Part shown: one piece after another, positions 24,916 through 36,867 of the stretch | Numbering within the stretch: position 1 is the first letter of the stretch | Layout: each line of letters begins with the position of its first letter | Program-made: the position numbers and the translations under genes | Notes under the pieces: generated by a model | What the model was told of the DNA's origin: nothing | Database searches by the model: none | The model's input: only the letters and a program-made list of their open reading frames with translations | NCBI GenBank assembly: GCA_023079485.1 | Contig: CM041083.1 | Span: 61,137,810 to 61,201,809 of the forward strand | Direction of reading: 5' to 3' | Origin: Archilochus colubris | Lineage: Eukaryota > Chordata > Aves > Apodiformes > Trochilidae | Length of the DNA stretch: 64,000 nucleotides

Positions 24916-26221
24916 CAACATCAGAGCCCTTACTAAAATTAAGAAAATGCTGCATCTATGTATATGTTTGTAGTAGTAACCACACTAAAATGAGTATTTG
25001 ATTTTCTTGGACAAGTTGCTTCTCAGACAAATTGCTCTTGATTACTTCTATTCTCTAATACATGTTTATATATATATATAAATATTCTAATCTATTTCCT
25101 GTGAATTAAATGGGTATGAATCACCTTAATTTTCTGACTTCTCCCCACTCTATATGGATTTTTTTAATTCTAAAAAATTCTTCTCCTCCTCCATTAACAA
25201 CAACAACAACAAAATGCTAAGTTGAAAGTTTGTTTTAAGTAGCCCTCTAAAAGATTTTCATCAGGCTCTAAAAACTCCTACTATAATTTCTGTAATACAC
25301 GGAAATTATCCATTCTTTTCTCCTACTGCAATCTTCACACCTGTGCACTGTTAATATAATTACAAGAGGTATCTGGCTATATATGAACAACTTCGTGTAA
25401 AAATTAAATCAGGGAGTTCACTGAGAACATAAGCTTGCATCACTCATTATTTAGTTTCCTGTTCTATAAAGTAACTAATTTGGATTTATTTTTTATTCTT
25501 TTTGCTTTGGAAGTATCTGAAAAGCCTTTTATAGACCTTGCTGCTTATGAATCTTTTATTATTATCAGAGGTCTCATTGTCTTAAAGATCCTAAAACAAG
25601 TTTCAGTTTTTTTCTTGTCTCCTTGCTTCCAGAGGTTCTCTGCTTAATTGTTAATGCCCCCAGCTCTATCCTTTCCTTATCAGAAGCTTCAGCACAGAGA
25701 AATGTTTTGTTTGATGCACAAGTTGAAGAAGAATATGGAATTTCATGTAAAATGTATGAATTGCAACAAGCCAGATCAAGATCTTCCTAATAGAATTTTG
25801 AGGAGTGAAATAAAACTAAAGATATGGTAGTGTGCATTCATTTTACTACTTTTTGCCTAATCTGACTCAATAATAAGCATATGAACAAAACAAGTAACTT
25901 TTAAAGTATTTTGAAGTATCTTGTCTTATTCTGGATACATTGTTTTTTATAACTTTTTAATTACTTTTCCATATTTACAACAATAAATGCCACTATACCA
26001 TGAAGCTGCACGGTGATTGAAGCATATATTATCTTGAAATGACATGTCTGATGTATATCCAATTTTTGATCTTTGCTTTTTTTTCTTGAGCTTTACATTC
26101 TAAGTTTGCCAATTATGAATAATTTTAATACACTCACTGACCAAGGGGAAAAAATCCCTTTATATATTTTACCTTCATGGTATGAAGTTAAATATCTTTC
26201 ACGAGGTGAAGTGTGACCAGT
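24916..26221. other. Unclassified AT-rich non-coding DNA
   Basis: Nothing is recognised apart from a TATATATATATA run at about 25067-25080 and (CAA)n at 25195-25212. Confidence 0.6.
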
Positions 26222-26318
26222 AGGAACCGCAACCGCAACGGTGGTTCATGGGTTGGACTCGATGATCTCTGAGGTCCCTTCCAACCCAGCCAATTCTATG
26301 ATTCTATGATTCTATGAT
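26222..26318 (+). mobile_element. CR1 LINE, very short 3' end, young-looking
   Basis: Only the last ~97 bases are present: AACCGCAACCGCAACGG, TTCATGGGTTGGACTCGATG, ATCTCTGAGGTCCCTTCCAA, then three ATTCTATG octamers. It matches the 3' end at 14.4 kb and keeps several CpGs and an intact tail, so it is a severely 5'-truncated, comparatively recent copy. Confidence 0.95.
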
Positions 26319-27826
26319 ATGGTTTAACATGACTGAGTGTTAAGACTTCCCTGTCAGGCATGGGGCAGGAATATTTACTAGCTCAGGCAACTCTTAGAAC
26401 TGTTGTATCAACTTTTAATCCCTTTTTAATGTACCTGAGTAATATAATTCAAAGCAGAAACTGCAGCCATGGAAGCCATCTCCTTTCCTGGACATTGAAT
26501 CAATCCCACTGCAGATCTCAAACTGTGCTCATGATAAAGTCAAGTTCTGGAAATGTAACAAAGGAACATATCCCAACAACCATGCTAGACAAATCTATCA
26601 TCAACGTGTCATTTAGCTAATCTTCAATACCATGAAAAATCTTTTGCTTTCAGAACAACGAATGATGAAAACTTGCAACCCTTTTCTAACAACACTTTTG
26701 TCTTTGCTTTCAGACACTGCACAATACATTTCAGGACGAAGAATTTTCCTTTGTATTTGCATGTTACTTAGCATTATTCAATATCAATCAATAAATGCAA
26801 CAAATGCTTTTCATTTTTCTTTGGAAATATTTGAGACAGTTTGAATTCCAGTTTTGGCCTGTGCATCTTATGAAGTTTTCTTTCCTGTTCCTCTGTGCAT
26901 GCATGTTATCTCTCTCAGCTATCCAGACTAGAAATGGCAGTTGTCATGACAACATAACACATTTACTCCTTTTGTATTCCTATGATTTTTGCTTTCTTTT
27001 TTTTGTTGGCAGCAGTTGACAACCTTTTTTTAGAATCATGGGCATAAAAGTTATTATCTTGTATTTTTTCATATGCAGATAATTGCAAAAAGTATGTGGC
27101 TAACTAAGCTATAATTTGATCCCTTCCAAAACTCATCCAGTGAGAATTTTTTCCACAGCCATCTAAAATGAACCTTTTTTTATAGCACTCCAAAAACCAG
27201 AGGGAAATCCACATAGAAGATAGATATTTACATTTATAATATAGATTGTTCAGTTCACTGACAGATACATGAAGTTGCAATCTGCTGTGAGTTAATTCAT
27301 GTTCTTCAAATGCAGTTTGAACAAAATGTAATCCACATTTTGCAAATACAGTTGTACAGTTTGGTAAAAATAATTCCTGTTTATAATATTCCTGGAAATC
27401 TTCTATACAACTGACATGACAAAACTTCCATTAATTTTTAAACTTTGGTAGATTGAGTTTTCTTTTTCTACTCTATTTTTTTTGCTTCATCTTTTTTTAT
27501 AGTCATGTTTACTAATCTTTCTAGAGAAAATTAGGCTATATGCTTCATTGCTTTATTTTTTTCTTTATTGTTTAAATTATCAATTTCTGCCAGCAGTTTT
27601 ATTCTTAATTACATCTTCATATTTCTAGAACTAGTAATTACTGAGTCTTTTTTTTTTTTCTCCTTGATGGAAACAAAGTTTTTTATGCCGTACATAAAAT
27701 CTGGGCAAAATTAAAGGCTGTGGCCTGCTCAGTTGTCTAAATTTTTAAAAATTTAAAGAAATATTTTTTAGGCTAGGAAAGATAAAAAAAAAAAAGAAAA
27801 TTCAGAAGAAAATAAGAATGATAATC
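26319..27826. other. Unclassified AT-rich non-coding DNA
   Basis: No gene or repeat is recognised. There are T-rich stretches at 27470-27660 and short chance open frames. Confidence 0.6.
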
Positions 27827-28066
27827 AGAATCATAGAATCGTCATATAATGTTTTGGTTTGGAAGAGACTTTAAAGATCACCTAGTTCCAGCCCTTCTGC
27901 CCTGGGCAGGGACACTTCACACCAGATCAGGTTCCTCATGGCCCCATCCAACCTGGCCTTGAACACGCCCAGGGAGGGGGCGGCCACAACTTCCTTGGGC
28001 AACCTGTACCAGTGTCGCACCACCCTCATAGTAAAGAATTTCTTCCTAATATCTAATCTAAATATC
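27827..28066 (-). mobile_element. CR1 LINE 3' fragment, left arm of a head-to-head pair
   Basis: The antisense CR1 3' end begins AGAATCATAGAATC and continues through GGTTTGGAAGAGACTTTAAA, CCTGGGCAGGGACACTTCAC, CCATCCAACCTGGCCTTGAA and AAAGAATTTCTTCCTAATAT. The 5' end breaks into the TAA-rich microsatellite. Its 3' UTR is of a different subfamily from the right arm of the pair. Confidence 0.95.
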
Positions 28067-28167
28067 ATTATTAGTATTATCACTACTAACAATAATAGTA
28101 ATGTTAGTTAATAATAATGTAATAATAATGTAAATTAACAATAACAACAGTAATAGTAATAATACTA

Positions 28168-28198
<31 letters not shown>

Positions 28199-28206
28199 TA
28201 ATAAAT
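28067..28206 (+). repeat. TAA/ATAATG-rich compound microsatellite
   Basis: Imperfect AAT, AATAATGT and ATAATG units end in about eight perfect AAT units at 28180-28204. The tract fills the space between two CR1 5' ends in opposite orientation. A minus-strand open frame across it (poly-Leu, poly-Tyr) is an artefact. Confidence 0.95.
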
Positions 28207-29040
28207 CTCCAACCAGCAAAACAGGCTGGAGAGTTGGGCAGGGAGAAACATGATGAAATTCAACAAGAGGAAGTGTAGAGTTTTGCATTTGGGGAAGAAA
28301 AACCCGATGTCCCAGTATAGGTTAGGGGCTGACCTGCTGGAGAGCAGTGTAGGTGAAAGAGACCTGGGGGTCCTGGTAGACAAGAAGATGACCATGAGCC
28401 AGCAATGTGCCCTTGTGGCCAAGAAGGCCAATGGCATCCTGGGGTGCATTAGAAAGGGTGTGGTTAGTAGGTCAAGAGAGGTTCTCCTCCCCCTCTATTC
28501 TGCATTGGTGAGGCTGCACCTGGAGTATTGTGTCCAGTTCTGGGCCCCTCAGATCAAGAAGGACAGGGAAGTGCTTGAAAGAGTCCAGCGCAGAGCTACT
28601 AAGATGATTAAGGGAGTGGAACATCTCCCTTATGAGGAAAGGCTGAGGGAGCTGGGTCTCTTTAGTTTGGAGAAAAGGAGACTGAGGGGTGACCTCATCA
28701 ATGTTTTCAAATATGTAAGGGGTGAGTGTCAGGGAGATGGAGTTAGGCTTTTCTCAGTGGTGACCAGTGATAGGACAAGGGGTAATGGGTGTAAATTGGA
28801 GCACAGGAGGTTCAAGTTGAATATTCGAAAAAATTTTTTTACTGTAAGGGTGACAGAGCCCTGGAACAGGCTGCCCAGGGGGGTCGTGGAGTCTCCTTCA
28901 CTGGAGACATTCAAAACCCGCCTGGACACGTTCCTATGCGATGTACTCTAGGTGGCCCTGCTCTGGCAGGGGGGGTTGGACTAGATGATCTTTCGAGGTC
29001 CCTTCCAACCCCTAGGATTCTATGATTCTATGATTCTATA
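28207..29040 (+). mobile_element. CR1 LINE, 5'-truncated, intact 3' end, right arm of a head-to-head pair
   Basis: This ~830-bp element runs from the C-terminal part of ORF2 through a short 3' UTR (GGGTTGGACTAGATGATCTTT, CGAGGTCCCTTCCAACCCC) to three ATTCTATG octamers ending at 29040. It is the longest CR1 of the window. The 5' limit is uncertain by ~15 bases, because the first bases (AATCTCCAACCAG) may be flanking DNA. Confidence 0.96.
28250..28951 (+). pseudogene. CR1 ORF2 C-terminal fragment, uninterrupted 233 codons
   Basis: The frame opens with [14 protein letters not shown], then [82 protein letters not shown] and [19 protein letters not shown]. It ends at the usual CR1 stop. This is the region after the reverse-transcriptase catalytic core. 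The endonuclease domain and the FADD-containing palm are missing, so no enzyme could be made. The ATG is an internal methionine of ORF2, not a native start. The lack of stops or frameshifts over 700 bases suggests a relatively late insertion. Such tails are often mis-annotated as host genes; I consider it non-functional. Confidence 0.92.
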
Positions 29041-30438
29041 AAAACAAATGAAAAAGGGCTACAGGACAGACACGGTAGAAGGCTACATATATAATTCTCA
29101 GGTATCCACTAATCTGGTGTTTCCAAACTTTTAAAGCCCTGGAACTTTAGCCTTCCTTTAAAATACTGATCTCTATGTAGCACAGACTATTCCTAAAATT
29201 TTTAGTGAAGGTATGTCTTCTGGCTATTTTTCCATTAATTTTTACCAAGTGTATTCCACAGCAAATACATTCAATAATTTACTTGAACACAAATATTGGA
29301 GAAAATTTCTAGAAAGCAAAGATTAAAATGATGAAAAGCAATAAACCATCAATATTTTAGGAATGAAAAATTACCCGAGCCATTGAAACAGAGTATAACA
29401 AATTGTCATATTTGACTAGTTGTGCATCAGGTATGGAAGAGGAATTATAAAGATGTAATGTTAAGATTAAGACTCTTAGTTAACTAATGCACTGGATAAA
29501 GTTTCAATCCCTTTAAGGGGGTTTCTCAAAGAAGAAAACATGGCAAAAAAAGTCTCATAAGAGTTATTCATTATGAATTATTGGTTGAGTGCTTCAGGAA
29601 GGAGATATTTCCTTTCCCTGCAAACTTTGCTTCACTTACATCCTGTTAATGTCTTGATTACTGCAATCACACTCATTTGGTTTGATTGTTATGCTGAAGG
29701 AATGAAGTGGTTATCTCTCAGCAGAGTCTGGAGAGCAGGCAGAGACAAACTCCCTGTTGTTTCTTATACCCTTGCACAGAAATACCAAAAATACAAAGCT
29801 GTCATCATACCATATTTCCCAAAGGTTACTCTTCCCCTTTGGAGCCAGGTATACTAAAGCACTACAGCTCTGAGCTGCATGAAAAATAGTGATGGGTTGT
29901 GACAGTCTTTTTTCTTTTCATTTAATGAATGTTGATTTCCTTTCTCCCCACTCCCAGCCTGAGGGCCCTGGGGCAATTCTGAGCCCAGGTGTAGGGTGAT
30001 TTACATGTTAATTTGACAAAACCAGTCAGTAGTCACTCGTTATTTATTCTGCTGGAACTGGGATGGTATAAATATGCCTGTCGTTCACTTTTGAGGTTCA
30101 CAGGTTGCTATTCAGGGAATAAAGAAACAACAACAAAAACACCAAGAGCAAACAGAGTAGGAAGTCTTCTTGTCAGCAAGTGTATCCATGTCTGTCACCA
30201 GCCCTATGGAGTATTCAGTGGAAAATGTCAGCATTATTTATTTAATTGTTTCTTTGCACAAGACAGTGAAGCACTTAGCCAAATCTCCAGGTACCATGGC
30301 TACCAAGTGAAAAAAAAAAATTACATATGAAAAATAGATCACCACTTATGTCTCACCTTTCCAAAGCCAAGAAATTAATGGGGTATGGCCCAATCATCAT
30401 TCATGCTCCTTGGCCACAACAAACACATTTGTACTTTA
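29041..30438. other. Unclassified non-coding DNA
   Basis: No gene is recognised. The open frames at 29573-29889 and 30013-30330 carry no family motifs. Confidence 0.6.
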
Positions 30439-31184
30439 TGCCCTGGTTCGTGCCAGGACAGAACTTATTTTCTTTCTAGTAATTTTCTTTTCAGCTAAGT
30501 CTCTTCTGAATAAACACACTTGCTGAAATTAGCAACATATTTTTTAGTCAGTGGCTGTTTTTAGGAGTGAAAACACTCAATGTTTATAATTACTGCTAGA
30601 GAATGGTATCCAAAGCCAAGGTCACTACTTGATTCTGGTAAACATCTTGTGCTCTGGAAACAAAAGCAAATAAAATTAATCACACCTGTGACTGCCCTAT
30701 GGGGAGTAGCAGACCAGGCAGGTCACCAGAATTAACCAAACTAAGTATTATATAAATCTGAGGGGTCAGAAGGGTCAAGCTCTCTTGGTCCATGGCTTGT
30801 GTCATCAGAGGACTCCATTCATCTACCTGCCCTTGATCCCAAATGCATTCCTGAATCCATACATTCCTGAATGCTGTTCCCATGTACTGCTGAGTCCAGA
30901 GCCTCCTGGACTTTCCCAGGGCCTGCCCTGCAGTCTCAGTGGTAATGTGAGCATTTTTAAATTCTTATTATTTGTTATAACAATATAATATATATAACAT
31001 AATAAATATATGTATTATTATATTATTAGTTTTGTATATATTTCATTATTTTCTTTTTCAAAATTATTGTTTCATTAAAGCTGTGTAGTTTAGTTTACAA
31101 TCCAAAAGTCTCTCTCCCCTCTTCTCTTTGCTTTCCCTTTCTGGGAATAGAGGGATTAATACAGACCATATCATTCATAACACA
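30439..31184 (+). mobile_element. Diverged solo LTR, ERVL-like family 1, plus-strand copy D
   Basis: In plus orientation this stretch aligns by eye with the reverse complement of LTR copies A-C along its whole length. Shared blocks include TGCCCTGGTTCGTGCCAGGA at the start, CAGCTAAGTCTCTTCTGAAT, ACTTGCTGAAATTAGCAACA, ATTACTGCTAGAGAATGGTA, the TATATAAATCTGAGG box at about 30749, CCTGGACTTTCCCAGGGCC, CATTAAAGCTGTGTAGTTTA (poly(A) signal) and AAAAGTCTCTCTCCC. Both ends are worn and I find no target duplication. The ends are therefore approximate. It is clearly older than A-C, and an AT-rich expansion occurs at 30965-31045. Confidence 0.85.
30749..30760 (+). promoter_or_regulatory. TATA box of LTR copy D
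   Basis: TATATAAATCTG sits at the same place in the LTR as the box in copies A-C. The CRE half-site found upstream in B and C is absent here. Confidence 0.45.
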
Positions 31185-31737
31185 AAACCCCACTTTTTTA
31201 TTCAGTAAGGTGAATTTCAGGAGAACGCCTTTCTTGCCTATGTGTGTGTGAGCACAGATCAATCACCTGTGCTCAGAGTACAGAGCAGGAGAAAGCAACA
31301 CATGGCAGACTAGATGGGTGCCCACCACAGCTGAGAAACAAAAAATAGCACAAGCAGGAGCCTGTCAGGCAGGTAATCCTCTAGGGGAGGTTGGAGGGGG
31401 CTTGTGCTCAGCCTCTTGCCTCCTATTCAGGGCAGCAGAGAATGCAAGGAGGACACGCCACAGGACACTGTCCCCTGCTCCAACTATAGCTGGAGGCAGA
31501 AGTTGGGGGTCCCACCATGGGTGGGGCTGTCTGGGAGCTTGTACCTCACACCATATCTGCAGTCATGGAAGGAAAGTGAGAGCCTGGCAGAAGAAGAGGA
31601 GGAACAAGTTGTGGTGGGGAAGGCACCTAGGAGGCCAACCTGACCCAAGGGTAAGAGCTAGTGAGCAGACACCCAGCCACTAGCTAGACCTGCTGTTGTT
31701 CAGCGTTTGTTGCTTGCCTGGGATCCAGGTTAAGATG
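31185..31737 (+). other. GC-rich patch with an exon-like segment, unrecognised
   Basis: A segment at 31431-31650 follows a pyrimidine-rich CCTCCTATTCAG acceptor-like site and ends at an AAGG/GTAAGA donor-like site. Two frames stay open across most of it; one is rich in Glu (a run of five) and another in Arg and basic residues. The block is much richer in GC than its neighbours. I recognise neither peptide. It could be a spliced non-coding exon, an old retroelement, or chance. Confidence 0.22.
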
Positions 31738-31931
31738 TCATGGAGAAGTTGCCCAGGGCTTGCCTAGCCCATAAACCCTCATTATCAGTGCTACTGGTGA
31801 AGAAAATCTTTAAAAACTGGATGGGTCTTTGAGGAACCTGGTATAGCGGGAGATGTCCCAGCCCATATCAGGCCCAATGGAGCTAGATGGTCTTTAAGGT
31901 CACTTGCAATTCAAACCGTCCTTTGATATGA
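31738..31931 (+). mobile_element. Decayed CR1 LINE 3' fragment
   Basis: Blocks in order are GAGAAGTTGCCCAGGG, AATCTTTAAAAACTGGATGG, GAACCTGGTATAGCGGGAGA, TGTCCCAGCCCAT, TAGATGGTCTTTAAGGTCAC and CCGTCCTTTGATATGA. It is strongly diverged, with an internal stretch at 31760-31800 that matches poorly. Confidence 0.8.
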
Positions 31932-34653
31932 ACACATTATGAATGGCAACACTCTGCAGGATAGAGGGAAGAGCAAGAGCACCAGTGATGTTCTTTCTCC
32001 AGGAGAATTTTAGAGTGCACAGGACAGTTAGTCATGCAAGTAATGCATAAGAAAAAGAAGTATTTATTGAACCTTGTATTCTCAAACAAGAAAGAAGGGA
32101 TCTAAGATGTGAAGGTTGGTGGTAGTTTTGGAAGCACTGATTGTGATATAGGGGGGAGACCCACTGACCAAATATCTGCTAGTGTGAGTTATATTAGTGT
32201 TCCTTATACTTCACCAACTGTACTCCCTAGCTCCCCACTGTCTTTGAGAAGAGTGTAGACATCTAGCTTGTTGGTAGACACATTCAACTTGAGGGGTTTG
32301 AGTCTGGAGCAGGATCCCATCCCATACGTCAGTAATTATGAGACAGCAAACCAGTTTTTTAAATGGATAGAGAATTTTAGAATAATTACATTGTTGGAAG
32401 TGGTATTATGCATCATGAAATGCAGTCCATTTCCCACTTCTTTCATGGAGAGCAGTAACAGAGTCACTTAGTTTGATTCAACTGCTTGCATATTGATGCC
32501 AAGTTCCATTTGAGCTGTACAAGGATATCTGTGTGAGGCTGGTTTGCTATAGCATGTATACACCCACCTGAAGTACTCACAGGAGGCCAGGCAGCGTGTC
32601 AGACAGCACTTCTGGGCAGCTGACTTGAGCTTTTACCCCTGCAGTTACAGTTCTCTGTAGAACGAAGGTGGTAGTCTATGAGTTTCTCAGTTGCATGATT
32701 TGAGATAAATCACACATAAACACATAAACAATGTTTGCCATATGACTGCCTGAATAGGTAGTTCAGTTGATGAAATGATCAGAAACATAAGCTCTTCCTT
32801 TTTTAGCTCATTTTTGCACATTTCCGATAGGTATGAACACTTTATGTGTCAAAATACAAAAGCAATCTTTAATCTTCAATAGGTTTCAGCTTTGACTACC
32901 AAAAAAACATCAGACAAAATATAGTAAAGTAAAAATATGTCAGAGCTTACCCAGGCAGCCTGGTCTTTTGCAAAGAAATGAGCATAAGCCCTGTGCTACA
33001 TTAAGCTCCTCTCAGCCTTCAAAGTTTGGCATAGTACGTGAGTGATATTCAGACCTTATACTTGGCTGCTCAAAAAAGGAGTTTCACTGTCAGCAAACAC
33101 CACCTTCTGTGGGTGTCAATTACTTGGGAAGGAGCAGGGCAAGTTGGCATTTGAGCATTGCCTTAATATTCTTAGAAGCTAAATGTTAGGGAACTGTACT
33201 TCAGGACTCCCATTACAGTTCACTTCATATGGTAGATTCTAATTCTGGGTCACCTTATAGCATCTTTCAGAGTTTAATAAGAATATGAGTCAGTGGGTTA
33301 TTAAAAGCATTCACAGTCTTTCGTGAAAGCTTTTGAATGCAGGTGACACAAAAATATTACCTCCAAGCCAATTCTTCTGCTGATAAATTTTAGAAACACA
33401 ACTGACCTGAGTGGAGATAGAGGCTGAGTCCCATTTGCTGACCATTTGCCTTCTGGTTTGTCTGCTGATGTGTTCAGGAGCAAAGCAGCTGAGCATGTCT
33501 GTGACGTGCACTTCGTTAACTGAGACACAAATGCAGCTGTGGTAGCTGCAGGCTTTGTTTGTTCATTGGTTTTAAACTTTTCTCTCAGAGGTAAAACATT
33601 GCCATGGAAGATTTTCATTTCTGTGCTTTATGGGCTAGTTTTCCTTGGTTTTGTGAACAAGGAAGTTTTCTTGTGGTAAAAGAGTCAGCATAGAAGTAAA
33701 AAAAAATTGCTTTTTTTGTTTGTTTGTTTGTTTTTTGGGGTTTTTTGTTTGTTTTATTCCTTACCAGTTAATGGGGGGAAAAAGTGGTCTCAAAAGATTC
33801 ATTGTAAGCTCGGGATGTACTGGAAGTAGAAATAGTAGTGAAATTTATATGGCACGGTGAAATATCTTTGTGAAATTTGGAGGATTTTTATTTTCTAGAA
33901 CACTCATGGCTTCTTCATGCTGGGTCATTTTCTCATGACCTCTGTTTTTAAATTTAAAGCAATAATTTCTCAGAAGTCATTGGTAGAAACTTTTCATTAA
34001 ATAGACCTGTGAATTATTAATTGCATTTTTTGTTGGTGTTGTTTTTTTGGGTTTTTTCAAAATAGAAATGATAATTCTTCCATTTTTTCCAACTGGACAA
34101 GGCAACATTGTTTCTTTGCAAGCAGTCCTGTGGGAAAGATAATTACAAAACATAGGATAGACAAGCACTGGTCCAGTTTCTGTTAGTTTTGCTTAATGTT
34201 TTTCAAGGTACTCAGGTTCTAAATATTTTGGAAAATAAATAGGTCTCACTCCTTTGAAGCTGGGGTTCTCTTAAGAGCTCTGTGGTGCTTGAGTACTACA
34301 GTACACTGTAGATTCGTGCAGTTAGGCATCATTTAATGTAAATTCAACTATGAAAATCTAGATGGATAATAGAATTTAGTCATCCAGGCTCAACTATAGT
34401 CAGGACATACAGAAGTGCATTTACAGAACCTCTCAAGAGAAGTGCCTACAATAGTTCAAATGAATCAATGTTTGGAAGTACAGATTTCCTGCTATTGCCT
34501 GGTTGCCTTGACTCCTACTGCAAAGACCTAATATTTAAATGAGTAAAGTTCAGTGACTATCTTGAATCTGGAAATTCATCTGATTTCCTATGTCATTTGA
34601 TAATTCTGTACTCAGTAGCCCTTGGACTCTTACCTGAGAGTATTGGGAAAATG
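31932..34653. other. Unclassified non-coding DNA
   Basis: No gene or repeat family is recognised. A GTTT-rich, T-rich low-complexity stretch with TTTTTTGGGGTTTTTT lies at 33708-33760, with a similar one at 34028-34062. Confidence 0.6.
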
Positions 34654-34819
34654 AAACAGGTTGCCCAGGGAGGTAGCTGGGGCCTCGTCCTTGGAGATAT
34701 TGAAGGCAAAGCTCTGAGCAACCTGATCTAGTTGAGGGTGTCCCCCCTTATTGCAAGGGGATTGTAAAGATGACCTTTAGAGGTACCTTCCAACCCAAAT
34801 TATCCTGCGAGTCTATAGT
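34654..34819 (+). mobile_element. Decayed CR1 LINE 3' fragment
   Basis: AAACAGGTTGCCCAGGGAGG, CCTTGGAGATATTGAAGGCA, GAGCAACCTGATCTAGTTGA, GGGTGTCCCCCC, and CCTTCCAACCCAAATTATCC follow each other in CR1 order. The terminal octamers are decayed. Confidence 0.9.
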
Positions 34820-36382
34820 AAGATCAGATTCTTCTAACCAAAAAAAAAATGCTGCTGTAAGTTACACAGCTTTGATATCAATGCAGTTTTATATCTGAGG
34901 GCCATCTATTGTAGTGCTAACTGCATATATTGTACATCTGAACATGCACACATTGGGGTTGAGTGGTCTCTAGTGATGACACTATAACTTTATTTATCTC
35001 TTTTGATTGCAGCAGCCTCACTGGAAAGAACAACATTGTTCTGTGATCTTTTACATCTATTGTAATGCTAAATACCAAGGAAAAATGGCAATCTGTTTCA
35101 AATCCTCAACACAGTAATGCATATTTGAAAAAACTATTCACAATATTATTTTTAGCTGTGAATTCTGATTTCAACTACCTTCAAACCCACTGATACCTCA
35201 GTTCAGAGCATGACTGTAAATACCTCAGGGACATATAAAGGAGTACTTGGTTGCTAACTAGATGAGACTCACAGCTCTTTATACACTATCCTTCTTAGTT
35301 CAGTTGCTAGACCAAAGTTATTTACCATAATTTTAGGCGTTTGGCAAAAAAAAAAAACTTGGACAAGAAACAGTTTTAGGTGGACATCTATAAAACCAGA
35401 GAGGAGAATTACAAACACCTAGGGATAGATTGGTTGAAGGCAGTTGCCACTACTACATGAGTAAGAAGGACAAGGAGAGAATCCCATTCCCCATTCACAA
35501 AATCAGATTTCCTGATGTCCTCTGCTGCACTCTTTGTGTTCTCCCTGTTGTAGCTAGCAAGGTAGAGTCCTTGCTGCCAAAAATATATTCCATTCCTTTC
35601 CAAAAAGCCCTTCATCCACCAGGGTTCCAGGTGGAAAAATACTGCTCAAGCATGTTGTTAAAGATTCTGTTGATATGCATGAGGGGAGCTGAAATGAGTT
35701 GCATGTGCTGCTTTCCACAGGTCTTGAGAAAACTGTGATCCTAATGGTTACACTGGGTAAAGAACTGGTTTCAGCCTGGAGCCTGCTGTTAATTAGCCTT
35801 CCAATCCAGGTATTGACAGGTTGCTTTAAGAAAATTAAAATAACAATGAACATGGACATCTGTCTGGAGTGAGTACACTGATTTTTTCACTGTTATTCAC
35901 ACTTTTGCTCTTCTTTTTTTTTCGGTTCTTTTTCTATGATATTATTAGCATGGCATTTTCAGGTTCATGTTCTTAATACTTGTATATTTTCCAGGTGCTA
36001 GGGAGATATAAAATGATGACTTGTATTGCTTAAATGGCTGGCTTGGGTGAGTTTTGTTTTGCTTTGTTTTTAGGTAGGGATATCCTAATTGATTTCTAAG
36101 TTAAAGGAACAAAAGTAATTTTTAACTCTAGTTTTGCTCTGTCTACTTACTGCAGTGAGAAAGGGTTAAAGATGGATACACTGAGTGTTATTGAGTGTTG
36201 ATTGACATCCTTACACACAATTTTGTGTCACATGTAACAGAGCTAAGAAATCAAAACTGAAACTGGAGCAAAACTGTAGCAGCTTTTTTATGTTGTTGCT
36301 TATAGGCACGGTGAAGCTGTGCTTACTCTTCTCTAAATTAAACCAATTGTATTCAAAACATAATATAATTCTTTCCTTTTAT
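34820..36382. other. Unclassified non-coding DNA
   Basis: Nothing is recognised. The overlapping open frames at 35430-35859 on both strands have no family resemblance. Confidence 0.6.
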
Positions 36383-36812
36383 TTTTTCTGTCACGGTTTA
36401 ACACTGGCCCGGCAATTAAACCGAATAACAGACGCTCTCTATTAATCTCTCTCTCCTTGATAAAGAAAGGAGAGAGAATAAGGGAGAGAGACTTATGGGT
36501 TGGAAACTAAACTACACAACTTTAATGAACAGTAATGATAAATAGGAAAAATTCTAAATATATACAAATATACAGGAAAATGGAAACCACATTCCTCCCC
36601 CTTTCCCCCAATAACTCTCACGTCACCACCGAGGCTGAGGGCAGCCCTGGAAAGTCCAGGCTGGACTCCTGGAGTCGGCAGCAGTCGGGAACCGGAGGCA
36701 GGAACACACAGATATGGGCTGGCACGGATCAGGACCACAGGCAGACGAACGACAGGATCCTTCCAGGATGCCAGGTGAAGGAAGGGAGGAAGGGAAATCA
36801 GGAAATCAGAAG

Positions 36813-36836
36813 TCTGGAAATCTGGAAATCTGGAAA
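36813..36836 (+). repeat. Three tandem 8-bp units inside LTR copy C
   Basis: TCTGGAAA is repeated three times perfectly, preceded by related GGAAATCA units. Copy B has two CAGGAAAT units and a CCGGAAAA at the same place, and copy A has only GGAAA-type sequence. The LTR therefore carries a small variable tandem array. Confidence 0.85.
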
Positions 36837-36867
36837 AGATCTGGCTCGGCCCTCGTGATGCCTCAAA

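Noticed and set aside
28058..28449. Minus-strand open frames with poly-Leu and poly-Tyr
   Set aside because: They are translations of the TAA-rich microsatellite and of antisense CR1.
29118..29200. GTGTTTCCAAACTTTTAAAGCC as a hAT transposon end
   Set aside because: The resemblance covers about 20 bases, with no second terminal repeat and no 8-bp duplication.
33708..33760. TTTTTTGGGGTTTTTT-type sequence resembling ciliate telomere repeats
   Set aside because: Similar T/G low-complexity stretches recur at 34.0, 37.3, 55.8 and 60.2 kb without regular units, so this looks like A-tail or slippage-derived sequence.
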